Assembly (NCBI GenBank): GCA_965243245.1 | Contig: OZ251536.1 | Coordinates: 992,001 to 1,056,000 of the forward strand | Origin: JAYQKL01 sp965243245 | Lineage (GTDB): Bacteria > Pseudomonadota > Alphaproteobacteria > RS24 | DNA: 64,000 nt | Direction: 5' to 3' | Shown here: positions 27,013-36,683 of the stretch, one piece after another | Layout of the letters: the number at the start of each line of letters is the position of its first letter | Numbering within the stretch: the first letter of the stretch is position 1 | The notes under the pieces: generated by a model | What the model was told of the DNA's origin: nothing | Databases searched by the model: none | The model's input: the letters and a program-made list of their open reading frames with translations, nothing else | Program-made: the position numbers and the translations under genes

Positions 27013-28524
27013 TTAAAGGTATTCTTGCAACCAGTTTTTTAATTCGTGTAAATCGGGATGTTCCAAAGCAAGCTCAATATAAGCCAGCACACGCGGCAAA
27101 TGTTTGAGATATTCCGTGCGACCATCACGCATGGCTAATCGCGCAAAAACGCCACAAATCCGCAAATTACGTTGCGCACTCAAAATATGATAGTGGCAGT
27201 TCACTGAATGAGTATCAAAGCCTGTGCTGGCTAAATATTGCTGATAACTGCGCTCCAGCTGTTTTAGAGGTACGTTGCGGCGGGCATCTTGAAGCAAAGA
27301 AACCAGATCATAAATAGGTGACCCGATCAGCGCGTCTTGCACATCAATCAGTCCAATACGCGCCGCCGCCTGCGCATCATCGCGCCAGATAATATTGGGG
27401 GAATGAAAATCACGCAATACCAAAACTCGAGGGAGTGCCGCCGCCTCAAGCCGCGCAAAAAGTTTTTGCCAAATTAACTGCCATTGCACTCGAGCAGCAC
27501 TCTTTAATGACTTGCCGCAATGGGGCACATACCACTCGCAAAATAGCTCAACCTCATAAGCCATGACTTGCCTGTCCATTAAAGATAACTGATGAGACAC
27601 CCCCTCTATATTGAGTTTTTGCTCAGGGCAAGTCGCGTGTAATTGCGCCAGCACCTCAATTGCTTCACCATAAACCACTGGCAAAGACGCGCTCTGTGTA
27701 TCAATCAAATCCGTTAAAGAAACCGACCCAAAATCCTCCAACAGCATAAAGCCTTGTGCCAAGTCTCGTTCATAAATTTCAGGCGCACCCAAACCAATAC
27801 CGTTCAAATAACCAGCAATCGCTACAAAACTTTGTGTCTGCTCCCCAAGTTTAACCTGCCGAGCATATTTATTAAAAGCACCATCTTGCGGCCAATCCAT
27901 AAAAATAACATCAGCTCCATTTGTCGTTTGCAATCGCTCATAACGCCGCCCCGAAGCATCACCAGCTACGATATTTCGCCGTGCCTTGCCAAAACCTGCT
28001 TTTTCAATAAAAACTTTCGCCGCTTGGGAACGCTCATAAAATGTCTGATAAGACGCCAAGCGCGCCATAAAATGCGCCGACCCTGAAAGCATAACCAAAC
28101 GCCCGCCATCTTGCTCTTTAAAATCAATATTAATCTTATCTACAAAAATGGACCGCATGGCACTATCTTCTAACATTTCCCCCCATTCCAATAAAACAAG
28201 GCTCTCATGGTGAGAAAACAAATCCAGCTCATACACTTCTTCTGGTTCATTGAGCCTATATAAATCTGCATGCAAAATATCTAGCCCAGACGCTTGATAT
28301 TTCTGTACAAGCGTAAAAGTCGGACTAGGAACAGCCGTATTGTGTCCGCAAAGCGTACGGATAATACCCCGCGCCATGGTGGTTTTACCAGTGCCCAAGT
28401 CACCCTTGAGAAAAACAATGTCACCAGCCTTCAACAAACTGGCGAGCCAGCCGGCAAACTGCAAACTATCCGTTTCATCATGGCAGAAATGGGATAATGT
28501 GTTCTGGTGGGAAGAAATAGTCAT
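27013..28524 (-). CDS. tsaE: Fusion: TsaE (tRNA t6A ATPase) + AmgK-like sugar kinase
   Basis: Residues 1 to about 150 are TsaE, an ATPase needed for the t6A37 tRNA modification: Walker A G-D-L-G-T-G-K-T-T at 41-49, P-S-P-T-F-T-L-V and a Trp-Gly-Glu near the end. Residues about 165-503 are an aminoglycoside-phosphotransferase fold with R-D-F-H-S-P-N-I-I-W and L-I-D-V-Q-D-A as catalytic loop and Mg site, like AmgK, which phosphorylates MurNAc/GlcNAc at C1. No stop or start lies between the two halves. The next gene is the matching MurU. Fusion is a known alphaproteobacterial arrangement as far as I recall. Confidence 0.88.
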   Translation of the reverse strand: MTISSHQNTLSHFCHDETDSLQFAGWLASLLKAGDIVFLKGDLGTGKTTMARGIIRTLCGHNTAVPSPTFTLVQKYQASGLDILHADLYRLNEPEEVYELDLFSHHESLVLLEWGEMLEDSAMRSIFVDKINIDFKEQDGGRLVMLSGSAHFMARLASYQTFYERSQAAKVFIEKAGFGKARRNIVAGDASGRRYERLQTTNGADVIFMDWPQDGAFNKYARQVKLGEQTQSFVAIAGYLNGIGLGAPEIYERDLAQGFMLLEDFGSVSLTDLIDTQSASLPVVYGEAIEVLAQLHATCPEQKLNIEGVSHQLSLMDRQVMAYEVELFCEWYVPHCGKSLKSAARVQWQLIWQKLFARLEAAALPRVLVLRDFHSPNIIWRDDAQAAARIGLIDVQDALIGSPIYDLVSLLQDARRNVPLKQLERSYQQYLASTGFDTHSVNCHYHILSAQRNLRICGVFARLAMRDGRTEYLKHLPRVLAYIELALEHPDLHELKNWLQEYL

Positions 28525-28638
28525 ATTGATGTTCTATATTGCCTCAAAACCAACGGCAAGGCTTGAAAATTGACTCAAAATGTTCCATTTTCCCTGATAA
28601 TTGAGTGAACCTCGATAATTGAGTGAAAGAGACACATT

Positions 28639-29874
28639 GTGACGCATATAATTATTGTCGGTGCGGGTCAAGCGGGTGCCCAAACCATCATCAGTCTCCG
28701 CCATGGTGGTTTTACGGGCGGTATCACTCTTATTGGAGAAGAAAAAGAGTTACCTTATCAGCGCCCGCCCTTGTCTAAGAAGTTTCTTTCTGGCGAGATG
28801 CCTGCTGAGAGATTATATTTTCGCCCCGAAGATTTCTATAAAAAAGAGAATGTTACACTTAAGCTCGCACGCCGCCTAGAAACAATTGACCGCAAGGCTA
28901 AAACGATAAGCCTCGATAATGGCGAAACGCTTGCTTACGATAAATTGATGCTGTCTGTTGGCGCGCGTCCACGCCCGCTTCTTGTTGAGGGGGCGCAAAA
29001 AGCGAATGTGTTTAGCGTTCGCTCAATCGGTGATATTGAAGCCATGCGGCCTTATTTCACTAAAGGCAAGAAACTAGTGATTATTGGCGGCGGTTATATC
29101 GGACTTGAAACGGCTGCCATCGCTCAAAAAATGGGTTTAAAAACCACCGTGGTTGAAGCCATGGATAGAGTTCTTGCGCGGGTGACGGACGCTCAAATTT
29201 CTGAATTTTACCAAAACCTGCACCGCGCCGAAGGCGTTGATATGCGTATTGGCACAGGGGTTGAAGGCTTTACTTTTGACGGCGTTGTGAACGGCGTAAA
29301 GCTATCGGATGGCACTCTTATTGATGTTGATTTGGTGGTGGTCGGCATTGGAATTTTGCCCAATGTTGAAGTGGCTGAAAAAGCCGGGCTGGATATTGAG
29401 AACGGCATTTTGGTGAATGAAAATGCTCAAACTTCTGATCTTGATATTTATGCGGGCGGCGATTGCACTCAGCATCCCAATAATCTTTTACAAAAAAAAT
29501 TACGCCTTGAAAGCGTTCAAAATGCCATTGAACAAGGCAAAGCCGCCGCCGCACATATATTAGGAACACCCAAACCCTATGCGGAAATTCCGTGGTTTTG
29601 GTCAGACCAATATGACGTCAAATTACAGACAGTCGGCCTGTCAGGCACACATGACACAACGATTTTACGCGGTGACTCTGCCACAAGATCTTTTGCCCTC
29701 TTTTATTTAGAAAACGACAAGCTGATTGCCATGGATGCCATTAATCGCCCTGCCGAATTTATGGTCGCCAAGAAATTAATCCGCGCCAGCTTTGCCGATA
29801 ACTACAAACTTAACCCCGCAAAACTAGCCGATGAAACCATCACGCCTAAACAGCTTATGGCAGATTTAACCTAG
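28639..29874 (+). CDS. FAD/NAD(P)-dependent ferredoxin (rubredoxin-type) reductase
   Basis: 411 aa flavoprotein of the putidaredoxin/rhodocoxin reductase group, which pass electrons from NAD(P)H to a 2Fe-2S ferredoxin. Two dinucleotide-binding sites: V-G-A-G-Q-A-G at the N-terminus for FAD and I-G-G-G-Y-I-G-L-E near residue 150 for NAD(P)H. E-L-P-Y-Q-R-P-P-L-S-K is typical of the group, and the FAD-contact Y-A-G-G-D-C is present. GTG start at 28639. Divergent from tsaE and convergent with ahcY, whose stop overlaps its own within CTAG. Physiological partner unknown. Confidence 0.88.
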   Translation: MTHIIIVGAGQAGAQTIISLRHGGFTGGITLIGEEKELPYQRPPLSKKFLSGEMPAERLYFRPEDFYKKENVTLKLARRLETIDRKAKTISLDNGETLAYDKLMLSVGARPRPLLVEGAQKANVFSVRSIGDIEAMRPYFTKGKKLVIIGGGYIGLETAAIAQKMGLKTTVVEAMDRVLARVTDAQISEFYQNLHRAEGVDMRIGTGVEGFTFDGVVNGVKLSDGTLIDVDLVVVGIGILPNVEVAEKAGLDIENGILVNENAQTSDLDIYAGGDCTQHPNNLLQKKLRLESVQNAIEQGKAAAAHILGTPKPYAEIPWFWSDQYDVKLQTVGLSGTHDTTILRGDSATRSFALFYLENDKLIAMDAINRPAEFMVAKKLIRASFADNYKLNPAKLADETITPKQLMADLT

Positions 29875-31160
29875 TAGCGGTAATGCTCTGGCTTAAAAGG
29901 ACCGCTTTGAGCAACCCCTATATAATCGGCTTGCTCTTTTGACAAAACTGTGAGCTTCACGCCCAAACGCGCAAGATGCAAAATAGCAACCTTTTCATCC
30001 AAATGCTTAGGCAGAACATAAACCTCGCACTCATAATTGGCGTGATTTTGCCAAAGCTCAATCTGCGCCAAAACCTGATTGGTAAAGGACGCCGACATAA
30101 CAAAGCTTGGATGACCTGTCGCACAGCCAAGATTGAGTAACCGACCCTCAGCAAGAAGAATAATGCGCTTTCCATCAGGAAATTCGACTTCATCAACTTG
30201 CGGCTTAACATTGTGCCACGGATAGTTTTTCAAAGCGGCAACCTGAATCTCACTGTCAAAATGTCCAATATTACCAACAATAGCCCGATCCTTCATAACC
30301 CGCATATGCTCAAGCGTAATAATATCCTTGTTACCCGTTGTCGTAATGAAAATATCAGCCAAAGAAGCAACATCTTCCATCGTTGTAACCTCATAACCTT
30401 CCATCGCAGCTTGTAGCGCACAAATCGGGTCAATCTCGGTAACCAGCACGCGCGCCCCTTGCGAACGCAAACTTTCAGCCGAACCCTTCCCAACATCACC
30501 AAACCCGCACACAACAGCAATCTTACCAGCAATCATGACATCCGTCGCCCGTTTCACACCATCAACCAAACTTTCGCGGCAACCATAAAGATTGTCAAAC
30601 TTGGATTTCGTAACACTGTCATTCACATTAATCGCAGGTATTTTTAATGTTCCCGCTTTCGCCATTTCATATAAACGCAAAACACCCGTTGTGGTTTCTT
30701 CAGAAACACCAACCACATTCTCAAGCAATTTGGGATATTTCTCGTGCAAAAGCTGAGTTAAATCACCCCCATCATCAAGCAAAATATTCGGTAACCACCC
30801 GCCTTCGCCTTTGAGAGTCTGCTCAACACACCACCAATAGTCTTCTTCGGTTTCACCCTTCCAAGCAAAAACCGGCACCCCCAGATCCGCCATCGCCGCC
30901 GCCGCATGATCTTGAGTGGAAAAAATATTGCAAGAGGACCAACGCACATCAGCCCCAAGAGCCAGCAATGTTTTGATAAGAACAGCCGTTTGAATGGTCA
31001 TATGAAGACATCCCGTAACGCGTGCGCCCGTTAATGGTTTCGTTTCTCCATATTCTTCGCAAAGTGCCATCAAACCCGGCATTTCGGTCTCAGCAATTGC
31101 AATTTCCTTATGACCCCATTCAGCCAGACTTATATCTGCAACTTTATAATCAGTGCCCAT
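29871..31160 (-). CDS. ahcY: Adenosylhomocysteinase
   Basis: Splits S-adenosylhomocysteine into homocysteine and adenosine in the methyl cycle. 429 aa. NAD-binding C-G-F-G-D-V-G-K-G-S-A, substrate region C-L-H-M-T-I-Q-T-A and S-S-C-N-I-F-S-T-Q-D-H are intact. The C-terminus ends K-P-E-H-Y-R-Y as normal. I see no SAH riboswitch upstream; the 93 bp to ptsH hold only AT-rich sequence. Confidence 0.97.
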   Translation of the reverse strand: MGTDYKVADISLAEWGHKEIAIAETEMPGLMALCEEYGETKPLTGARVTGCLHMTIQTAVLIKTLLALGADVRWSSCNIFSTQDHAAAAMADLGVPVFAWKGETEEDYWWCVEQTLKGEGGWLPNILLDDGGDLTQLLHEKYPKLLENVVGVSEETTTGVLRLYEMAKAGTLKIPAINVNDSVTKSKFDNLYGCRESLVDGVKRATDVMIAGKIAVVCGFGDVGKGSAESLRSQGARVLVTEIDPICALQAAMEGYEVTTMEDVASLADIFITTTGNKDIITLEHMRVMKDRAIVGNIGHFDSEIQVAALKNYPWHNVKPQVDEVEFPDGKRIILLAEGRLLNLGCATGHPSFVMSASFTNQVLAQIELWQNHANYECEVYVLPKHLDEKVAILHLARLGVKLTVLSKEQADYIGVAQSGPFKPEHYRY

Positions 31161-31253
31161 GATGAACTCCTTAATGAAATTTGTAACTTTTTATCAGGAA
31201 GAAAAAAAATAATCAAGAAAGATATAAAGAAATGTTTATATCGTTAAATGGCT

Positions 31254-31532
31254 TCAGTCTTCGCCAAACTTTTGACCGATAAGCGTTTCCAGAGCCTCAA
31301 GTGCCGCCTCTGCATCCTCGCCTTCTGCGCTCAGCTGTATTTTACACCCCGTGCTCGCCACCAACATCATCAATCCCATAACAGAAACAGCCGAAACCGT
31401 TAATCCCTTATGCGTAACAGTTATGTCAGAAACAAATCTGCGCGCGCATCCAACAAATTTAGCCGAAGCACGCGCATGAAGGCCGCGCTTATTAACAATT
31501 TCGACAGTTTTACGTGGCACTTGTGGACGCAT
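31254..31532 (-). CDS. ptsH: HPr-family phosphocarrier protein
   Basis: Phosphocarrier with the active-site His in N-K-R-G-L-H-A-R-A-S (His19) and Ser in V-S-V-M-G-L-M-M-L, the position targeted by HPr kinase. 92 aa. In Alphaproteobacteria without sugar PTS permeases this protein works in a regulatory PTS chain with EIIA(Man) and HprK, both encoded just upstream in this block. Start overlaps the end of the EIIA gene by 23 bp. Confidence 0.92.
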   Translation of the reverse strand: MRPQVPRKTVEIVNKRGLHARASAKFVGCARRFVSDITVTHKGLTVSAVSVMGLMMLVASTGCKIQLSAEGEDAEAALEALETLIGQKFGED

Positions 31533-31929
31533 CCTTGTTCAAAATCTGACTGGCAACCGATATATATTTACGCGCCGCCTCCGATGCCGTTGCCACACAC
31601 TCTTGCATGGACATTTTCTCGCGCACCCCCGCCAGCTTAATCAGCATAGGCAAATTCGTGCCTGCAATAACCTCAACGCGCCCCTGGTCCAATAGCGAAA
31701 TTGCTAAATTCGAAGGCGTGCCACCAAACATATCCGTTAATAAAATAACGCCTTGACCACTATCCGCCTTTTGTGCCGCTTGCGTAATATCAGCGCGTCT
31801 TTGTTCCATATCATCATCGGGATCAATGCAGATGGTTTCGACATTTTCTTGTTGTCCCACAACATGTTCCATAGCCGCTTTGAATTCAATCGCCAGATTG
31901 CCATGCGTTACAATAACTAAACCTATCAT
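31510..31929 (-). CDS. PTS system mannose-type EIIA component
   Basis: Single-domain EIIA(Man)-like regulator. Phosphorylated His is in V-I-V-T-H-G-N-L-A (His9). L-T-D-M-F-G-G-T-P-S-N, the standard family block, is present. 139 aa from ATG 31929; the longer reading to 31959 is not conserved. No EIIB or EIIC genes are near, so a regulatory rather than transport role is likely. Confidence 0.9.
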   Translation of the reverse strand: MIGLVIVTHGNLAIEFKAAMEHVVGQQENVETICIDPDDDMEQRRADITQAAQKADSGQGVILLTDMFGGTPSNLAISLLDQGRVEVIAGTNLPMLIKLAGVREKMSMQECVATASEAARKYISVASQILNKDASTSAT

Positions 31930-31996
31930 GCTTGCCTCACTTTTATTATCTATTGACAATGCCCTGCCCCATCCCTAGGCGCAAGCACGTTTCATC

Positions 31997-32461
31997 TTAT
32001 TGCGCTAAAATCTGTCCATTACACTCAAAACCGCCCTGCTTTATCAGCTCGACAGCGCAGCAAATTTTTTCAATTGCCGAATCCTCAACCCCGCAAAGAG
32101 AAAGCCTGCGCAAGCGAACCCCCATAAGAAGCTCTGTTTCAGGCGTCGCTATTAACGCCAATGCCTGTTTTTGGCTCGCCTCGACTAAATCAATAATCAG
32201 CCCCAATTTAACCCGCGTACAAAACCCCCGCGATATAATAGCCAGATGCGTGACATGCAAAAGCCCCTCAAGCTTCGGGGCTGGAGATGCCAAAACCTGC
32301 ATGGCTTGTTTTTCGAGACAAATCTGGTCGTCACCAACAAGTTGAGCATATTTTCGCTCAATGAGACGAAGTGCAAGATCTGATTTGCCGACACCTGCTT
32401 TGCCGCGAAGCAAAACGCCAAAACCATCAAAAGAGACACAACTGGCATGAATCATTTTCAT
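31997..32461 (-). CDS. hprK: HPr kinase/phosphorylase, short alphaproteobacterial form
   Basis: Consists of the catalytic domain only (154 aa versus about 310 in Firmicutes). P-loop G-K-A-G-V-G-K-S-D at about residues 20-28, then L-V-G-D-D. It probably phosphorylates the HPr Ser residue. The start overlaps the sensor kinase stop by 4 bp, linking the PTS genes to chvG-chvI. Confidence 0.9.
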   Translation of the reverse strand: MKMIHASCVSFDGFGVLLRGKAGVGKSDLALRLIERKYAQLVGDDQICLEKQAMQVLASPAPKLEGLLHVTHLAIISRGFCTRVKLGLIIDLVEASQKQALALIATPETELLMGVRLRRLSLCGVEDSAIEKICCAVELIKQGGFECNGQILAQ

Positions 32462-34161
32462 GTTGATATTTCCCCTTCGCCTAAAGGGAGAAAAAGGTTA
32501 AAAGACCCGCCACCAGTGGCACTGGTCGCACCAGTCGCACCAGTCGCACTGGTTGCGCTGGTCGCGTGAGCGATTAAATCCCCGCCATGCATACGGGCAA
32601 TTTCGCGCGCGATTGACAGACCAAGCCCAGAATGGGATGGCATTATGCCTTTATTTTTTGCCTTGCTTGGACGGTCCGTATAAAAGCGTTCAAACACGCG
32701 TTCGGTAAGCTCTGGTTGCACGCCTGCGCCTTCATCCTCGACAGATAGACAAAGTTGAGTTTTTTTGCGCCTTAAAGATACGCGAATTTTACTTTGGGGC
32801 GGGGCAAAAGACAGGGCGTTATCAAGTAGGTTTTGTAAAATCTGAGCCAGTCGATGGTCTTGCCCTTGAATGAACAACCCCGCCTCAACATCCATCTCAA
32901 GGGTTACATTATGTTTTTTTTCATCCACCAGAATCGGCGTCAATTGCACAACCAAAGCGGAAAAATCAAGCCGTTCAAATGCCTTTCGTCCCAATTCAGC
33001 GTCTAAGCGTGACGCTTCTGAAATATCCGTTATGAGTCGGTTTAAACGGTGAATATCCGTTGCTAAAATATCAAGTAAAGCCTGCCTATCAGATAAATTC
33101 TTGGTTAATTCAAGCGTTTCAATCGCACTTTGCATACTCGCAAGTGGGTTTTTCAATTCATGCGCAACATCAGCAGCAAACCGCTCTATAGCATCAAGGC
33201 GTTGCAAAAGTTGCGCAAGCATGCCCCGCAAAGCTTGTGATAAATCGGCAATTTCATCCGCCCGCTGGCTATAATCTGGAATCTTATCAAGTTCGGGCAA
33301 AATATCTGTTTGTTGATAATGTCTCAGCGCGCCGCTGAGTTTTTGAACGGGCATCGTGATCGTTCGCGCCACAAATATAGTCAAGACGAGTGCAATGCTA
33401 AAAATAACCATAAAAAGTTGCACCGTCGCCCGACGCGATTTAACCACCATCTCATCGATTGCCCCGGGCGGACTTGTCAGCATCAGCACACCATTAATCG
33501 CACGGTAATAACGAACCGGCACAGCCAAAGTCAAAACATCCCTGTAATCACTTGTTCGCCGCGAAAGGCTAACCACCTCCCCGCCTAGGGCTTGCATGAC
33601 CTCTGTCAATTTTATGCCTTGGCGTGCCATCTCATCTGTCAGGAGGCGTTCGCTTTTTTGCCCTAAAATCTGCTGCCAGCTGAAACCAGATGGTTTATTT
33701 AAAGCCGCGCCATCATCAAGTTGAGCAATATGTACCGTGCCGGGCAATTTAGCCGTATCAACAATAAGAGTGCCCGTATAGTCATAATAACGAACCCGAA
33801 TATTGGTTTGTGCCACCAAGCGGCGCAGTAATTTAGTCACTTCCACCGCATCAATCATGGGTAATAACATATCGGCCTCAGCCTCTTTATTATCGGATAT
33901 TTGTTCAATTTGAATCGCCTCAGGGGCCACCCCGCCCACGGCCTCGGCCATGATGTGACCTTGCACCAAAAGACTTTGCCGATAGGCTTGCGTCAGACTC
34001 TCACGGGTTTGCCCAAGCATCAGCAATCCGATTAAAAAAGCCAGCAATCCCAAACTATTAATCGCAATAAGCCGCATCAATAAGCTACGACGAGCCGAAA
34101 ATGACACAAAAAATGGAAAAGATAATAAGCCTTTTTTATATCTTGCCACTTTGTCCATCAT
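32458..34161 (-). CDS. chvG: Sensor histidine kinase ChvG/ExoS type
   Basis: Membrane sensor for acid or envelope signals in related bacteria, partner of ChvI. TM1 about residues 28-50, periplasmic sensor region to about 246, TM2 about 247-268, HAMP, then the phospho-accepting His334 in D-V-A-H-E-L-K-N-P-L and an ATPase domain with N-box and G-L-G-L-S-I-A-R-E. 567 aa. Oddity: near the C-terminus a run of A-T-S/A-T-G triplets is inserted before G-G-G-S-F-N-L-F-L, encoded by imperfect 9-bp DNA repeats (32518-32575). Confidence 0.93.
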   Translation of the reverse strand: MMDKVARYKKGLLSFPFFVSFSARRSLLMRLIAINSLGLLAFLIGLLMLGQTRESLTQAYRQSLLVQGHIMAEAVGGVAPEAIQIEQISDNKEAEADMLLPMIDAVEVTKLLRRLVAQTNIRVRYYDYTGTLIVDTAKLPGTVHIAQLDDGAALNKPSGFSWQQILGQKSERLLTDEMARQGIKLTEVMQALGGEVVSLSRRTSDYRDVLTLAVPVRYYRAINGVLMLTSPPGAIDEMVVKSRRATVQLFMVIFSIALVLTIFVARTITMPVQKLSGALRHYQQTDILPELDKIPDYSQRADEIADLSQALRGMLAQLLQRLDAIERFAADVAHELKNPLASMQSAIETLELTKNLSDRQALLDILATDIHRLNRLITDISEASRLDAELGRKAFERLDFSALVVQLTPILVDEKKHNVTLEMDVEAGLFIQGQDHRLAQILQNLLDNALSFAPPQSKIRVSLRRKKTQLCLSVEDEGAGVQPELTERVFERFYTDRPSKAKNKGIMPSHSGLGLSIAREIARMHGGDLIAHATSATSATGATGATSATGGGSFNLFLPLGEGEIST

Positions 34162-34868
34162 TCCTTGAATTTGTAACCGACACCATAAAGCGTCTCGATT
34201 GCGTCAAACAGGGTATCCTGCTTTTTGAATTTACGCCGTAACCTCTTAATGTGACTGTCAATCGTGCGATCATCAACATAGACCTGTGCATCATATGCCG
34301 CATCCATTAAAGCGTCGCGGCTCTTAACAAAACCCGGACGCTGTGCAAGTGCTGCCAAAATCAAAAACTCCGTCACCGTCAGATTAACAGATTTGCCGCG
34401 CCATAAACATTCATGGCGGCGTGTATCTAACACTAAATGCCCGCGCTCCAGCCGCGTTTTTTCAATTATTTTAGCACCTTGTACCTGCTCTGGCGCATCC
34501 TTGGGGTATTTATGCCGCCGCAATATCGTACGAATACGCTCAATCAGCAATTTTTGAGAAAAAGGCTTGGTAATATAATCATCCGCCCCAATTTTCAGCC
34601 CAATTAATTCGTCAATCTCATCATCCTTAGAAGTGAGGAAAATCACCGGCATATCAGAAGCTTTTCTTAAACGGCGCAAAAGCTCCAGCCCATCCATGCG
34701 CGGCATTTTAATGTCAAATACGCCTATATCAATTGCATTTTCTGTCAAATACTCAAGTGCCGCGTGCCCTTGCGTGAAACGAATAACCTCAAACCCCTCA
34801 GCCTTTAATGACATGGATAGTGATGTAAGAATATTTTGATCATCATCAACCAGTGCTATCTTGACCAT
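34158..34868 (-). CDS. chvI: Response regulator ChvI type
   Basis: OmpR-family regulator. Receiver domain with acidic D-D-D at 8-10, phospho-acceptor Asp52 in V-F-D-I-K-M-P and Lys in I-T-K-P-F; winged-helix DNA-binding domain ends with the expected T-L-Y-G-V-G-Y-K-F. Start at 34868; 4-bp overlap with chvG. Divergent from pckA, a conserved neighbourhood in Alphaproteobacteria. Confidence 0.94.
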   Translation of the reverse strand: MVKIALVDDDQNILTSLSMSLKAEGFEVIRFTQGHAALEYLTENAIDIGVFDIKMPRMDGLELLRRLRKASDMPVIFLTSKDDEIDELIGLKIGADDYITKPFSQKLLIERIRTILRRHKYPKDAPEQVQGAKIIEKTRLERGHLVLDTRRHECLWRGKSVNLTVTEFLILAALAQRPGFVKSRDALMDAAYDAQVYVDDRTIDSHIKRLRRKFKKQDTLFDAIETLYGVGYKFKE

Positions 34869-35026
34869 ATTAACTCCGCTTTAAGTGATTTCTTCATCAT
34901 GTCATCAGCTAAAGTGTATCATGAGGCAATTCTGTCCAATTATGAACGGTTTTTTATCTGTTTTTGTTTGTTCAAGTAAATTTTTCGTTTATAAAATACC
35001 ATACCTCAATAAACAGGATAAGAGCT

Positions 35027-36634
35027 ATGGAACAAACCGGCTTTCACATCAGCAATATTGGTATTGATAAACAAGGTTTTAAAAACCTGAAAAGTGTTCA
35101 TTGGAATCACCAACCTGCCAAGCTTTATGAATTATCGCTGGCGCGTGATGAAGGGGAAATTTCCAAAGGCGGCGCCATGGTCGTCAAGACGGGTACGCAT
35201 ACGGGCCGTTCTGCTCAAGATAAGTTCATTGTCCGCGATGGCGTCACCGAAAACACCGTCTGGTGGGATAATAATAAATCCATGACACCAAAGCAATTTG
35301 ACAATCTATTAGAAGATATGAGAGCTCACGCTGAAAATCGTGAGCTTTTTGTTCAAGATCTGTTTGGCGGCGCCGACCAGACTCACCGTCTGCCCACGCG
35401 CGTTTTGACCGAACTAGCATGGCATTCACTGTTTATTCAAAATTTGCTGATTGAACCAAAACCAGAAGAGTTAGACAATTTTAATCCTAAATTCTTGATT
35501 GTGAACATGCCAAGTTTCGCGGCCGACCCGGTGCGCCACGGCGCACGCACCAAAACAATGATTGGCGTCAATTTTGCCAAACAAATTGTCCTGATCGCTG
35601 GCACATCATATGCGGGTGAAACTAAAAAATCTGTTTTCTCAATGCTGAATTTCACCTTGCCTGAAAAACGCGTTATGCCGATGCACTGCTCTGTGAATGT
35701 CGGCAAAAATAATGACTCTGCCGTTTTCTTTGGTCTTTCTGGCACCGGCAAAACAACTCTTTCTGCTGACCCAAACCGAACTTTAGTTGGCGATGATGAG
35801 CATGGATGGTCTGAAAACGGCGTCTTCAACTTTGAAGGGGGATGCTATGCTAAAATGATTAACCTGTCAGCCGAAGCAGAACCAGAAATCTATGCAACAA
35901 CACAGCGTTTTGGCACGGTTTTAGAAAATGTCGTGATGGATTCAAAAACCCGTGAGCTCGATTTTTTCGACAATTCACTGGCTGAAAACTCACGCGGAGC
36001 CTATCCTTTATCCTTCATTCCCAATGCCTCTGAAACAGGCACAGCCGGTCATCCCAAAACAATCATCATGTTGACCGCCGATGCATTTGGTGTGCTACCG
36101 CCAATTTCACGCCTGACACCAAGCCAAGCCATATACTACTTCTTATCTGGATATACAGCAAAAGTGGCCGGCACCGAAAAAGGCGTCACAGAACCAGAAG
36201 CAACTTTCTCAACCTGCTTTGGCGCACCCTTCATGCCGCGCCATCCATCCGAATATAGCAATCTGTTGCGCGATTTGATTGCCGAACATAACTCAAGCTG
36301 TTGGCTGGTGAATACGGGCTGGACGGGGGGGCAATATGGTACTGGTGTAAGGATGCCAATTAAAGAAACACGCGCCCTTTTATCTGCCGCCCTCGATGGT
36401 AGCTTGAACAATGTTGCGTTCCGCAAAGATGAAAATTTCGGCTTTGACGTCCCCATTGCCGTGCCGGGCGTAGATGATTCCATCCTAAACCCACGCGACA
36501 CATGGGCTGATAAAAGTGCCTATGAGGCGCAAGCTAAAAAATTGGTAAGCATGTTCGTCAATAATTTTGAAAAATTCATCGACCATGTAGGGGCAGATGT
36601 TCGCACATCAGCACCTGTGAGTGCCGCAGAATAA
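35027..36634 (+). CDS. pckA: Phosphoenolpyruvate carboxykinase (ATP)
   Basis: Converts oxaloacetate to PEP for gluconeogenesis. 535 aa from ATG 35027 (M-E-Q-T-G-F), with AGGATAAGAG upstream. Kinase-1a loop G-L-S-G-T-G-K-T-T-L, metal site R-T-L-V-G-D-D-E-H-G-W, and substrate loop F-S-G-Y-T-like L-S-G-Y-T-A-K-V-A-G-T-E. The longer in-frame start at 34964 is rejected. The 158-bp divergent gap to chvI probably holds promoters for both. Confidence 0.97.
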   Translation: MEQTGFHISNIGIDKQGFKNLKSVHWNHQPAKLYELSLARDEGEISKGGAMVVKTGTHTGRSAQDKFIVRDGVTENTVWWDNNKSMTPKQFDNLLEDMRAHAENRELFVQDLFGGADQTHRLPTRVLTELAWHSLFIQNLLIEPKPEELDNFNPKFLIVNMPSFAADPVRHGARTKTMIGVNFAKQIVLIAGTSYAGETKKSVFSMLNFTLPEKRVMPMHCSVNVGKNNDSAVFFGLSGTGKTTLSADPNRTLVGDDEHGWSENGVFNFEGGCYAKMINLSAEAEPEIYATTQRFGTVLENVVMDSKTRELDFFDNSLAENSRGAYPLSFIPNASETGTAGHPKTIIMLTADAFGVLPPISRLTPSQAIYYFLSGYTAKVAGTEKGVTEPEATFSTCFGAPFMPRHPSEYSNLLRDLIAEHNSSCWLVNTGWTGGQYGTGVRMPIKETRALLSAALDGSLNNVAFRKDENFGFDVPIAVPGVDDSILNPRDTWADKSAYEAQAKKLVSMFVNNFEKFIDHVGADVRTSAPVSAAE

Positions 36635-36683
36635 GAGCTGGCTTTGTTAAACGATTAAACACTTAAACAAAGCACCGTTATAT

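Noticed and set aside
31161..31253. SAH riboswitch upstream of ahcY
   Set aside because: On the minus strand the 93 bp are AT-rich with no matching stem pattern.
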